Assembly: GCA_026826555.1 (NCBI GenBank)
Contig: JAKSZT010053928.1
Location: 42,222,740 to 42,286,739, forward strand
From: Tolypeutes matacus
Lineage: Eukaryota > Chordata > Mammalia > Cingulata > Chlamyphoridae
DNA length: 64,000 bases
Direction: 5' to 3'
This document shows, piece by piece, positions 10,648-22,849 of this stretch. The notes below the pieces were generated by a model that ran no database searches, had not been told where the DNA came from, and saw nothing but the letters and a program-made list of their open reading frames with translations. The position numbers and the translations under genes are program-made. Within the stretch, counting starts at the first letter, position 1, and each line of letters starts with the position of its first letter.

Positions 10648-13326
10648 AATCATCTCCCATTCACTTCCCCAACAATAAACAAAATCCACAAAATATTCTC
10701 CTCCATTTTCAAAGAACAAATTAGGAAACAGACATTGTTGTTTAGGTCTGTATTTGTTTATGTTTTGGAAACAAATTTCCTTCCAAATCTTCTTTGGTGG
10801 TAAAGGATACAAGACAAAAACATGGAAACAAAATAACAGTAAGATCTGAGCTTTAAAGATGATATTTATTTTATAGCCTTAAAATTACTCCAGCAGCCCT
10901 TTAAAAGTAAATCACAGAATATTTATTTAAAGTGATCTGAGCATTTAAGATATATTTAATGTATACCAAATAATCACAGCTTCTAAAAGACTGCCTATAC
11001 CAAATGCTCCTATATGAAAAAATAAAAGCAAAACCCATTCATCAGTTTTATTCACTCAAACAATAAACATGAATCACTTTCTTACTCACATAAACAGTCT
11101 ACCTAGTCTACAGCTCAGATTTCTTAACTCGGGATGTACTTCTACTCTGAAAAAAAAAAATTGAAACACGATAAAATGAAAATAAAAACTGGAGAGAAGA
11201 CTACTTCATTATACAAGTTAAGATACTGCAAAAACTCAATAATAACATTATTTATATATCATCGAAAGAGTGATGAACAAAACTGTAGGACAGCTATTTT
11301 TAAATGTAATAATGGAACCTCAGAGAAACTGCTGACAAAATAAAAGAGAAAAATTAGGATGTGCAATGATACAATTAAAACAAAAGGATCTTTAAACCCA
11401 ATAGGCAAATCAATGATGAGGGGAAAGAGTGGCACCAAGAGTGATACAACCTCTTACCGCAAGCAAATATAACTGTGAAGGGAAAATTGCTTGTGGTGAT
11501 TATCAAATGTTTCAGTAATCAATGGGAGAGCTAAAAAAGGGTATTAATTAAAGCTCTGTGGTGCCCCAGATTGAGAAAGTTACTTTCAGCTAGGCAACCA
11601 GCAGGAGCTGACATTATGGAAATAAAGACAGGCTCCTCCTATTCCAAATGATATGACAACTAACCACTGCCACAATCAAAGAGAGGGAACAGAAAGTCAC
11701 TTGTCCCTACAGTCTCACAAGGACCACCAAAAGGAATTAGGTCTGAAGGTAGATATAAGTGCAGAGGAGAATAAACCCATACTTTGGGACAGTGTTTGAT
11801 GATGAAGGCAAACAGACCCACAAAGACAGCAATGTTTTCTTGAATGTGTGGTATCTATAAAAAGAAAAAGTGCACACTTTTCAGAGCTAGATTTGAGCCC
11901 TTTTAGCAAAAATTTAGTAGGATATGAGAAAACTTCATCAGCAGCAACATGATCACACAACTATTAGAAGTACTGTTCCTGTCTTTTGCTTGGTGCACTG
12001 GAAGGTCAAGAAATAGAAAGATCCCCACTAATACATATCACATTTTCCTAGTAATGTCATCATTTCATGATATTATATGAGGCATTTCATAATCTTCCGG
12101 TGATTAATTGAAATGGATGTTACAGATTTCATGGCATACTGTAAAGGAAGTTGTTTTGGTTCAAGATGCTGTTAGAACTCAAAAAAAAAAACAAGCAAAC
12201 AAAATAAAAACGAAAACATTCTAGATTATGCTCACTACAGCAATATAGTATGAGATAGTAAGGAAATGTTTTTACAGAACTCCACACATATGTTCAAACA
12301 ATAATCACCCAAGTCACTTGCTTAATCATTTGGGCTTCCCAGAGGCAGGAAACAGGAAGCAGCAAATCACTCTTCAACAAACTTGCCAATTGCATAGGGC
12401 ATAATTCAGAATGATGCATCCAAGATAAAATATGCCCTTTTGTGAAGTTGAATAAAAAAATCACATTACTAAGTTAATAAATAGCAGAGGCAATCTTTTG
12501 AGCCTCTTCTAGCCTATTGTGGAACCAAGAAAACAACAACTGATGATAATGATTAATTCTAGAAACAAGTGATTTGTTCTTTGGTAATTCAAGTACTATC
12601 AAAAGGCACCTCAATTTAAAAGAAATTTCGTAACATACCAATGCTTCTATTTAAGACCTTCTGGGTGAAAATTTAAGGAATTTACTTTCAAAAATTTCTA
12701 TGCAACTATATTATGGTGGTTTACACTATAAGCTAAAATAAAACAACGGAAATAAATTTGAAACCTAACCTATTGTTTTAAAAAGTTTTATTCCACTTTG
12801 GTTGTAATTTTATTTTTTGCTTAAGCAAGTTACAGTTTTTATCAAGGCAATCCCAAAGTACTCTTGGATTGACTTTGTGTTATTATTACTACAATAAACA
12901 ATGTACAACTCAGATTTCAAAGAACCCTCATAACGCTGAAACAAAAGTAAATGAACAAAAACAAAAATAAATTTTTTAAAAAATTTTTGAAAATTTGATA
13001 TTTATATAATTTATATGCCAAATTCGAGACCAACTTGAATTTCTACTACTCTGCTTAAAAAGACCCATTTTTAACAGGTTGACATCTTGAAAAATGTGGA
13101 ACTATATGACCGACTGTATATAATGGGACCACAAAACACAAAAGAATTCAAAGCATCACGTGGTTTTGACTCCGAAATTTCAAAAATTTCTAAAATGAAA
13201 TTTCTAAAATCCCAACTTACAAACCTGATCATAATTTTCCCTTTGGAGAAAGTCATAAAGACTTCTAAAATTACACTGTAAAATACTGTAGGTGAATTAA
13301 AGTTATAAGCATCAAAGACTTCCTAC
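10648..13326. other. Downstream intron flank of the THSD7B-like exon, no gene seen
   Basis: AT-rich sequence, best placed in the intron following the exon on the minus strand. Short open frames (for example 11134-11343 and 11715-11960) lack domains. A short perfect AT palindrome sits at 12969-12986. No second thrombospondin-repeat exon was found between here and base 1. Confidence 0.55.
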
Positions 13327-13329
13327 CTT
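13321..13329 (-). other. 5' splice donor of the THSD7B-like exon
   Basis: On the minus strand the exon ends TTAAG and the intron starts GTAGGAAGT, a good match to the AG|GTRAGT donor consensus. The codon is split after its second base (phase 2). Reading through hits TAG at once, which supports the exon ending here. Confidence 0.85.
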
Positions 13330-14137
13330 AACAGAGCATTTTTCCCATCACTTCTTGTACACCAAACCTGCCGGGTTTGATAACCTATCTCTATGTCCCA
13401 CGTTTTGGAATGGTGATGCGGCTTGTAACTTTGATGTCTAATGGTGACGCGTTCCTTTGAATCAGAACTAAAATCCATAACAGTTCTTCCGCTTAGGTTA
13501 ATTTCTTTAAGATGAGGCAGTCTGCATGGACTCCACGGTCCCACTTTAAGGCTAAAAGTGTATTCCTCTTCCCCAAGAGGACAGGAAATGGGCGCGTCAC
13601 AGGCTCTTGATTCAGTCAGATTTGGACACTGCAACCCGCCGTATAGAGGGGGAGCAATGGCCGCCCGAGTTCTGTGCTGCAATATCTTCCCACATTCCTT
13701 GCTACACTGGGACCATGGTGAGAATTCAGATACAACACAATCCCGGGGGCAAGGAATGAGGCAAGCTTGTTCTGAGGGGGGCTGAGGGGCAAAGTGTTCA
13801 CATATTTCATTGGCAGCCACGGTTCTGTCCAGCTTCTGAGTACAGCGCACTGCCCGGTGCTGGAGTCCATGCTGAGCCGTCAGGCACTCTGCGGCCCGAG
13901 GGTTGACCTCGCCGGGGGCGTAAGGAACCAGCACACAGTGGTGCCAATCAGAAACCTCCCACTGGAAGAGGTCGCTGTGCCAGTCACAGACTCGGAAACA
14001 ACTTCTTTCCTTTGGCGGTCTGTCTCTCTCGTCACAGTTAGACAGGTGGCTTGTCCACCCTCCCACATGGAAGCACCACACTGCACGGCTCTGGACTCCT
14101 CCCGGCCCGCAGTCTCCTGTACAAATTCCCCAGGGAC
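13327..14137 (-). CDS. THSD7B: Internal exon of thrombospondin type-1 domain-containing protein 7B (partial gene)
   Basis: This 811-bp minus-strand exon is open throughout: a split first codon, 269 full codons and a split last codon. The product is an extracellular thrombospondin type-1 repeat (TSR) protein, in the family of single-pass membrane proteins THSD7A and THSD7B. Four TSR units are visible. The first covers residues 1-51 (GPWGICTGDCGPGG, WCFHVGGW, ending FRVC). The second covers about 52-130 (DWHSDLFQWEVSDWHHC to LIPC). The third covers about 131-187 (RDCVVSEFSPWSQCSKECG to PISCP). The fourth begins around 193 (KVGPWSPC) and continues beyond the exon (IGYQTRQVWC). Cysteines are regularly spaced. 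Possible N-glycosylation sites are N173-L-T and N214-L-S. Wording such as HSDLFQWEVSDWHHC fits THSD7B better than THSD7A; that choice rests on recalled family sequence. The frame extends into the intron to 14219, but the splice site excludes that part. Neighbouring exons lie outside the window, in keeping with very long introns. Confidence 0.88.
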
Positions 14138-14156
14138 CTACAGGCAGAAAAACAAG
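14138..14156 (-). other. 3' splice acceptor of the THSD7B-like exon
   Basis: On the minus strand CTTGTTTTTCTGCCTGTAG precedes the exon, a pyrimidine tract ending in TAG. The intron interrupts a codon after its first base (phase 1), giving a GT remainder that completes a glycine codon if the preceding exon ends in G. Confidence 0.85.
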
Positions 14157-14919
14157 GGCGTTGATTACTCCCAGATGGCAGGTGCAATTTACAGAACAGG
14201 AGTCAATTTCTACACTCAATCACAACCAGTATAAAATTATAAAAGTCTGATGGAACAAAGACGATATAATTTAACATTTAAGAATGTGAACCCTGCATCA
14301 AATCTCCATTCCATCTCTTACCAGCAGTGTAAACGAAGACAAATTATTTCAACTTTCCAAGTCTTGGTGTCATTACCTATATAAGGTAGAAGATAATAAA
14401 AGCGTTGACTTACAGTTATTCTGTGGATCAGTGTTATAATGTGGTGTCTGGTAGGCAATACACATTTGTTATATGATAGATATCATTATAGTTATTACAT
14501 TCCAAAGCCTGTATATCTAACTTGGTATTATTATTTTCTAGTTAGGCAGTGTTTCATCTCAGAAAAGCCTTAAATCCAGGATTTTAATAAAGTAGGATTT
14601 TTCATGTCTCCAATCCTTCAGTTCATATCCTAAGTAGCTCAGAAGAGAAATAGTTTTAAAAAATAATAACCTGCCAAAGTATCCTAAATATGTTTTTATT
14701 TTCTAAATAATTGCCCTTGGTTTAGGTTATTGCTTGCAGAGTGAATAACATTTTTTAAAATATCTGATACAGGGGGGAATGTGAGATGATAAAAGAGGAA
14801 GCAGCACTGAATTGCCCGTGGAAATTCTTCCCCTAGAAAACCAGATATGTACCTGATTTGTTTTGCGATGGGTATCAACTCCAGGTAAAGCTTCTACTAT
14901 AAGCTTGCATTATAACAAC
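14157..14919. other. Upstream intron, no gene seen
   Basis: AT-rich sequence with no recognised repeat. The plus-strand open frame at 13794-14234 is antisense to the exon and has no family signature. Confidence 0.5.
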
Positions 14920-15075
14920 AGTTACTTAGTTTTGGTGAGAAAGATTCCAATAAACATAACAACAATGTAAGACCTTGGTGGTGGGGTGATGTATGGGAAT
15001 CCTGTATGGTATTCGTGACTGTTTTGTAAACTTACACATGCAAAGCATGAGTCCAATAAATGGACATATGAAAGA
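14920..15075 (+). repeat. L1 3' UTR module fragment
   Basis: CTTGGTGGTGGGGTGATGTATGGGAATCC-like sequence with ACTGTTTTGTAAACTTACAC matches the repeated 3' UTR module at 30.5-30.6 kb. Only about 150 bp is present. Confidence 0.55.
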
Positions 15076-16955
15076 GCTGCCTGTTGATGTTTATCCCATG
15101 TTTGCATCTAGACTATAGGCATAATATCAGGCCTTATCCAGAAGGTTGATTATATAACCTTTCACAAGGACAGCAAGTAAGAACTTTTTGTGGCAGTCAG
15201 AAAAAAATTAGTTTCCTCCCTTTCACTTCACTTGAATATGTAATCTGAACTGGAAAACATTTGTCAGCTTAGCCATGTAAGCTTCGCATCTGCACCAGCA
15301 CTGTAATGACCATATATGTGTTTCACACTCTGAGAGGTATATTGATGTGCACAGGTGGGAGAAAGAAGGTATATCCTATCTCTGCTTCTCAAATCTGGTC
15401 ATCTACCCCCAATGCCATTTAATTATTTCAGTGAATATATTTTGATGTGCAGCCATCATTTTTCTGGGAACAGTTGATGTGGACACCGTCCCACACATTT
15501 AGGAAGAGACGTCTGCATCTCCATAGAGACGGGTACTGGGGTGAGGATCTCTCCCTTTAGCTGGACAACAGTTTCTGGCTTCTAATCTACAGTGTTCCCA
15601 GTTCTTCCACACAGCCCTGTTCCGGGACCTTTAAACCTAGTGCTCTTGGAGACACTGTTAAACTACAGTGCCAATGATTTCTGTTGCTTTGGGAAAGAGA
15701 CTAACACAGATAACACCCTAACCTCCTTTCAGCCCGTACATACTAGACACTGCCCTTGCTGAAACCGTAAGATAGGTTTCACTGGAGAAAGTCAGCTTTT
15801 ACTCAACACAATGCCCTTGGGGTTGCCCACACACTTCCCATAGCTGGTTGCTCCAGCATTGATTGCTCGTGGTACATTACATTCCCATAAAAAGCAACGC
15901 TCTCAGTACAAACTAATTTAATCGACTGTCCTCAATTCTGGTGATGTGCTCCTAGATCGCTCACAGTTTTGTGCCTTGTAAATTGAAGGGTGTACTGTTA
16001 CTCAAGAGTTATTCGCAAGCTCCATATGTATAAACATTCTGGAGAAGTTCAGTGTAAGTACTGCATTCTCCAGAAGGTAAGACTATGCATACAAATATTT
16101 ATTATTACCCAAAAATCACCATGGCTAACCAGAAAGGGAGTATTTCCATAAAATACTACCAGCAAATTTTTTAAATCTAAAATCAGTCTCAAATGAGACT
16201 ACAGAAAAAATTAGTTACAGAGTTACAGATAAAATTAAAAGGAACTTTTATAAAAGCATTGTGGGTTTTTAAACAATGGTTATTAGTTTATCTCTGTTTA
16301 GGTATTAAATACATGCAGTTTTCCACTTAGAAATTTTTGTGTGGATTGAAGAAAGTAAGATCAGAAAAGTGGAGCTGTTAAGGGTCAATATTAAATTTAA
16401 TACATCTAGAACCTCTTATCAAGTTACTCTGTTTTTTCTTTAAAAACATTTGACTAACATATTTTTTCTCATAATATTACTTTCTTATTATTATAAGTTC
16501 TCTACCTACTTTCAAAATAGCCAAGATTTTCTGTTCTTTTCTGTTATTTGGAATCATTAATATTTTTAAACTTCATAAATTACTATTTTTCTCTTAGCTT
16601 TCATATCCTCCATCTATACAGAGTTTTACCAAACAGCAACAATTTTTTAGATCTATGGAAAGCAAAATATAACTATTTAGAAATAATTACTACCATTTAT
16701 TGATGGCTAACAGCTATGCTTGGCATAGCTGGTACCAGGCAATTACTAAATATTCAGGAATTTTGCCAGCTGGCTATAAAATCATAAATAGTTTGAAATC
16801 AGCCAGGTGGGAGTAATTATACCACACTAAAATTCAAGGCTTTTATTTTTTTTTTCTTACCAGAGAACCAGTTTATTAGCACATCACTGGTCATGTGCAA
16901 ATTGTCTTCCATACTTCATTTCTGTTTCTTGCAATAGCCTCATGAGGTCAGGTTA
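15076..16955. other. Upstream intron, no gene seen
   Basis: Mixed-composition intron. A slightly GC-richer part (about 15480-15850) resembles no repeat I can name. No open frame above 60 codons with conserved features was found. Confidence 0.45.
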
Positions 16956-17085
16956 GTATGCTCATTTTATGAAATGGGTAAAATGGGCCCACAGAAGCTA
17001 ACAATCATATCTCATGTCCCACAGATAGTACATGATCCATTAGAATTGGAACTCAGATCTGTTGGACTCCAAGCTTAGGCTCTTG
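16956..17085 (-). repeat. MIR SINE fragment
   Basis: TGCTCATTTTATGAAATGGG, then a decayed core, and GGAACTCAGATCTGTTGGAC and CCAAGCTTAGGCTCTT follow the order of a reverse-complemented MIR. Confidence 0.65.
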
Positions 17086-19503
17086 CCTTTTATTTTGAAA
17101 GAGCTTTTTCCAGGATGTACATTGATATATGTGATTCTGAAATCACAAGACAGATGCATTTCTTAGCTTAGCCATGACTCTACTATGTGTTGGTTAATAT
17201 TCCTTTGGAGATGAGTATAACAATAATCAAAGTGCCATGTGAGGAATGATTTCCTCCTCCTTACCCTGGGCATTTAGAACAGCAGCACTCACACTGTAAG
17301 ACATGCATGTTTTAAGACATTAGTACATTTAGAAAGGCAGAATCGAGACAGAGTATTTAGTTCTTCCTCGTGTTAAAGCAAACTTTGAGGACAAACGAAA
17401 AGCAAAAATCACAGACAAATGCAAAGTGAATTGTGTACACTTGGAATAAATGAAAAACAAATTGCAGACAACACATAGGAGATGGAGCCAAGACCTCTAA
17501 GCAATTGACCTATCACAATTTTCTTTTCTCAGGCAAGGAGAGAAAATGTTTCATGATTTATTCAGTTGTGTTTGGCTATGAACTTTAAATACAGACCATT
17601 GAAAATCAGATGGCCTTGAGGGGTTTTGCCATTTCAAAAAGCATGCTTATTAAAGTAAAATATGACCTGCAGTTTGAGGATTCATTCATCCCTTTGTCCT
17701 AGTTCAGAAATAGAAGAGCTTAAAACTTTGAACAGTTGCATGAAGGAAAAAGAATAGGATCTTAAATTTTACCACATATAAGAAATGTATGATTATATTC
17801 CAAATATATAAGGTACATAATCTAAAAAAACATATTAAGAAGCCTGTATTTACAGAAGTCAATCATTTTCTATGTTTTGATAGAAAAATATACACCAAGT
17901 CACAGAACTAAAGCAATATTTAGAAGGAGTAAAAGCTTAATTATTGATCTAATATGACTCTAAACTGAAACTTATGCTGTGGTATATTTTTAGAAAAAAA
18001 TTCAATGATAAAATGGGGATAGTAGTTTTGTGTTTGTTTACCTGAGCTGACATCATATAAAAACAGCATCTATCTGCAACTTCCTACCCTTTCTGTGAGA
18101 TGAACACAGTTACTATCATATAAACTGCTAAGTATTTTCAACTGCACCAGTTTTAACTAATGTGTCAAAATTTTGACTTAGAAGTTAATTCTTTGGATGT
18201 GGAAGGCGAGCACCGATGAACTCTCAGGCTACATTCAAATTAAAGACTGTGATTCCTCTCTTTTCCTCTGCCAATGTTTTTGCAGGGAGTGCACATATGT
18301 GGAATCTGTAATATAATACTTCTCTTGAAGCAGAAAAGTGCTGGCAAATTTTATTCCCTTATTAATTTACCCTTATCTGGATCCATTTAGATGAATGTAT
18401 CACTCAACCTAAATCATCACATTTAACACAACCTGCTGGATAACTGAATTTTAGTTGTTGTAGTCACTACAATGCCTGCAGCAAAGGAAAAAGAAAACTT
18501 TAGAGGACGGAGAATGAACACAATCTCCATAGTTTTTGCACCCTGCTTTCCGCTATTCAAAACAACACTGATTTAATACCAATTGTGCAATAGGAAGAGG
18601 TGTTTGTTTTATTATTATTTTTCCCTACCACAGCTTTTATGATCCTGACATTGTTTTATTTTTAACTTGAAGAAGGGGGTTGAGGAATGACATGAATAAT
18701 GATGCAGAGCTTCAGCATCTTAAATATAATTACTATACTAAAGCACTCATAAACCTCAGGATTAGAAAATCTGATATAAAACAACATTGACTTACCTGTA
18801 AGATGCCTCACCTCCACAAAGAGCTTGAAATTTATGCAGTTACTTCACTTCTCAGAAAGCTTTCACAACTGACTAGGGAATAATTAAAGTAATAGCTCTC
18901 TTATATGGCGGAAACTTACCTATGACATCCCAATTTCTGAAACACATCTATGAACCCACGGAATGAGAAAAAAGTGGAATCTAAACATTCGTTCATAAAA
19001 ACAACATTTATTGATTGCCTACAACTTTGCAGGTAGTGTATCATACCCTGGGAATATAAAAATGAATGAGATGTTAAATATCTCTTACTAATAGTGTGCA
19101 TTAAATACCAGTGTGCTCACAGAGAGGACACCTGGTACCTCCTTCACACTTATCCACACTTACTTTATATACTGTATTAACAATATTAATGATTTGGTTT
19201 TCCAGAGCCCATTAGATCTAGAGCAGCAAACCAAAAGTTGGGAAAAAGCACTCGAGACAGACACACTGATAGAAACAAGAAGAGAATAGGTTCCAAGGCT
19301 ACACTACTAATTCTATCATTATGTTCACAAACCTCCACTGTCAAAGGATGCACAAAGCCACCCAATACTTTCTAAACTCATGGAGAAAGCCTGCTCATTA
19401 AATATATCCATTAATGAGCTATGCATCAAGTGTCAATAAGACACAACATAGAATATACAAACACATGGATTTTTTTTTTTTTAATGAAAAGTCATTTAAG
19501 GTC
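17086..19503. other. Upstream intron, mostly unrecognised
   Basis: No gene. About 18990-19095 (ACATTTATTGATTGCCTACA and the following bases) resembles the ancient placental repeat motif 'caaatatttattgagtgcctac' (MIR/L2-class), at low certainty. Confidence 0.4.
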
Positions 19504-19519
19504 AAATGCATTTTATTTT
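19504..19519. repeat. Left target-site duplication of L1 copy A
   Basis: AAATGCATTTTATTTT occurs here and identically at 23826-23841, bracketing the whole insertion. Confidence 0.85.
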
Positions 19520-19605
19520 TTTAAGATTAATTTATTTCTCTCCCCCCCTGCCCCCATTCTTTGCGCTCACCTTCTGCTCTCTGTCTGTTCATTGTGTGCT
19601 CTTCT
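19518..19605 (-). repeat. SINE 3' fragment (DAS-like) attached to the L1 tail
   Basis: TTTTTAAGATTAATTTATTT, then C-rich CTCCCCCCCTGCCCCC and CTCTGTCTGTTCATTGTGTG, resemble the 3' half of an antisense xenarthran DAS-type SINE. The tRNA-like head is missing. It lies inside the target duplication of L1 copy A and downstream of that L1's poly(A). Confidence 0.5.
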
Positions 19606-19619
19606 TTTTTTTTTTAATT

Positions 19620-20300
19620 TATTGAAGTACATCACTCACATGTATGAACATACATAAACAATAACTGTATAGCAATAGTTGTGACCTTATAAAACAAACA
19701 TACATAACATCATACAGGGCTATCATACCTCACCCTACCACAAATATCATGCATTGCTGTTAAACATTTTTAACTAATGATTAATGAGCATCCTCAAAAT
19801 ATTACTACTAACCAAAGTATTTTCCCCCAACCCACCCTATTATTATTATTTTTATAACATTTATACATGAACATACATAAACAATAAGTGTATAGTAAAA
19901 TTGTGAGCTTACACAGCAAACATTCATAACATCATACAAGGATCCCATACATCAACCCTCCACCAATACCTTGCATTGTCGTGAGATATTTGTTACAAGT
20001 TATCAAAAAATATTGTCAAACTCTTACTGCTAATTATAGTCCTTATCTTACATTTGGTGTATTTTTCCCCCAGCCCACCCTATTATTACTTTTTAAATAT
20101 ATTTTTATGACAGAAGTTGTAAACTTACAAAACCATCATATACATGTGCAGAATTCCCAAACAACACCCCTCTATCAACACACCATGCTGTGGTGGAACA
20201 TTTGTAATAGATTATGAAATAATATCAACCGATTATTTACCAGGTCCATAGCTTACATTTGGCACACATTTTCCATACTGCCCCATTACCAACACAGTAC
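19620..20300 (-). repeat. Triplicated 3' UTR module of L1 copy A
   Basis: Three head-to-tail units (about 19620-19850, 19855-20090, 20095-20300) contain ATAACATCATACA and CCACCCTATTATTA words at regular spacing. They are the reverse complement of the module in copy B. Confidence 0.7.
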
Positions 20301-20659
20301 ATCTTTGGCATAGATGCAAGAATATTACATTATTACTGTTAACCACAAACCAAAGGTCACCAGTTGTATTTTTCCCATGCCTCTCCATATTCCCACTACC
20401 CTGCAACAGTGACGTACATATACTCTAGCTCACCAAGGACACTCTTGCATGTGAACCATCAACCACAATTCTATCCACCTTTGGGTTTACTGTGTTATTC
20501 AGTCCCTAGATTATTCTAACTTTCTATCAATTGGCATTTATATCCCTAGACTACCCTTTTCAGCCACATCCCCGTTTATAAACCAGCTGTTACTCACCAT
20601 AAACTCTGTACATTTAGACACTTTTATAGTAAAGCAAATTAAAACTTCTACATACATTA

Positions 20660-21390
20660 AATATCAGTAGTCCATCTCAGTCCTCCTATCTCCTTTAAAA
20701 ATCCACCACCTATCACCAAATTCTTGAAGATATTTTCCTACATTTTCTTCTAAAAGCTTTATGGTTCTTGCTTTTATATTTAGGTTTTTTATTCCTTTTG
20801 AGTTAATTTTTGTATAAGGTGTGAGATAGGGGTCCTCTTTCCTTCTTTTCCTATGGATATCCAGTTTTCTCAGCATCATTTGTTGAATGGACTGTTCTGC
20901 CTGGGTGGGTTTGACAAGCTAGTCAAAAATCACTTGACCATAGATGTGAGGTGTTTCTGAACCATCAATTTGGTTCTCTTGCTCTATGTGTCTGTCTTTA
21001 TGCGAGTACCATGCTGTTTTTACCACTGTAGGTTGGTAAGATGATTTAAAGTCCAGAAACGAGAGTCCTCTGATTTTGCTTTTCCTTTTTAAGATATTTC
21101 TGGCTATTCAGGACCTCTTACCCTTCCAAATAAATTTGATAATCATGTTTTCCATTTATTTTTAAAATGCTAGTAGAATTTTTATTGGGATTGCATTGAA
21201 TCTGTGTATCAATTTGAGTAGAATTGACATCTTAATGATATTTAGTCTTCCAATCTGTGAGCATGGAATGTTTTGCCAATTATTTAGGACTTAAAAAAAT
21301 TTTTTTTAAACAATGAGTTGTAGGTTTCTGAATACAAGTGCTTTACATCTTTGGTTAAGTTTATTCCTAAAGATTTGGGTTTTATCAGTC
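20660..21390 (-). pseudogene. L1 ORF2 C-terminal remnant, copy A
   Basis: Minus-strand nucleotide sequence around 21370-21270 (AGGAATAAACTTAACCAAAG, CACTTGTATTCAGAAACC) and around 20900 to 20700 aligns with the same region of copies B and D. The short frame 20879-20664 includes [20 protein letters not shown], a conserved stretch late in L1 ORF2. The endonuclease and catalytic reverse transcriptase motifs are missing. Confidence 0.75.
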
Positions 21391-21539
21391 ATATTTTATT
21401 TTCACCACTCTTTTGACACTTTTAGTTACTTTTATTGATACAATCATCATTTCTAGACTCTCTTCCAGGCCTCTCTCTCCTGTGTTTTCTTTTCAGGCTA
21501 TAGCACATCCTTTAGAATTTCCTGCAAAGTGGGTCTCTT

Positions 21540-22424
21540 GGTTACAGACTCTCTCAGTTTCTGTTTATCTGTGAATATTCTAAACTCGCCCTCATTTTTG
21601 AAAGACAATCTTTCAAATATAAGATCTTTGGCTGGAAGTTTTTCTCTTTCAGTATCTGAAATATATCATACCACTCTCTTCTTGCTTCCATGGTTTCTGA
21701 TGAGAAATCAGCATGCAATCTTATTGGGTATCCCTTATATGTTATGCATCGCTTTTCTCTTGCTGCTCTCAGAATTCTTTCTTTGTCTTTGGCATTTGAC
21801 ATTCTGATTAGTATGTGTCTTGGAGTTGGTCTATTCTGATTTTTTTGGATAGGGGTATGTTGTGCTTCTTGGACATGGATATCTATGTCCTTCAATAGGG
21901 TTGGGAAATTTTCTACCATTATTTCTTCAAATATTCCTTCTGCCCCTTTTCCCTTCTCTTCTTCTGGGACACCCATGGCATGTATGTTTGCATATCACTT
22001 ACTGTCATTTATTTCTCTAGGACCTTGTTCAAGTTTTTCCAATCTTTTCTTCATCTGTTCTTTTGTAGGTTTACTTTTAGAGGCCATTTCATAAAGCTCA
22101 CCAATCCTTTTTCTGCCTTCCAAATCTGCTATTATATGATTCAAGTGTATTTTTAATTTAATTTATTGCCCCTTTCATTCCCATAAGATCGGCTCTTTTT
22201 CTATGTATGCTTTCAAATTCTCCTTTATGCTCATCCAATGTCTTCTTAATATCCTTAATCGTTTCAGTTATCTCATTGAATTTATTAAGGAGATTTGTTT
22301 GAACATTTATGATAAGTTGTCTTAACTCCTTTATGTCATCTGAAGGCTTATCTTGTTCCTTTAACTGGGCCATATCTTCCTGTTTCTTGGTGTGGATTGT
22401 AATTTTTTGTTGGTGTCTTGGCAT
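21540..22424 (-). pseudogene. L1 ORF1 (RNA-binding ORF1p), broken, copy A
   Basis: The N-terminal part (22424-22158) reads MPRHQQKITIHTKKQEDMAQ and then a coiled-coil-like stretch rich in I, L, K and E. The C-terminal part (21976-21554) contains VENFPTLLKDIDIHVQEAQ and ILRAAREKRCITYKGYPIRL, the conserved core of mammalian L1 ORF1p, the trimeric RNA-binding and chaperone protein. The two halves are separated by stops and a frameshift between 22158 and 21976, so no full-length protein is possible. Confidence 0.85.
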
Positions 22425-22849
22425 CTGGCTTACAAGAGTATTTATTCAGGGTGCAGTTTTTCTCCTTAGTTTAGGGCTTCCTGCCCTTTCTTTCTTGCTT
22501 GTTGTGTAGTAGGAGCTAAGGATGTAGTTTGTGCTATAAGCTGTGGAGGCTCAAGCTGCCTTCAGTGCCCCAAGGACCGATGAAGCTTCTCCCAACTTTC
22601 TCCTTTGCCAGGGGTATGGACAGAGCCACAGCTGTGTGGAATAATCCAAGTCGTGCAGGTCTAGACTGTAGTTACCCAGAGAGACTGATGAAGTTTCAGG
22701 TCCCTTTCTCCCCTGCCTGGGGTGGGGATGGAGCTGCAGATGTGGGCAGCAATCTATGCAGTGCAGGTCCAAGATGACCGCAGTTGCCCTGGTAGACTTC
22801 CGATTATTCAGTCTGTGCCAGCCAAATGTACCTACAGTTACCTGGATAG

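Noticed and set aside
12969..12986. AT palindrome downstream of the exon as a regulatory element
   Set aside because: Expected by chance in A- and T-rich sequence; no other support.
14138..14219. Extension of the exon frame upstream to an ATG at 14219
   Set aside because: A pyrimidine tract and AG acceptor at 14138 place this in the intron; the family sequence starts at GPWG.
13558..14234. Plus-strand frames opposite the THSD7B-like exon (75 and 146 codons)
   Set aside because: They are antisense shadows of a conserved coding exon, with no family resemblance of their own.
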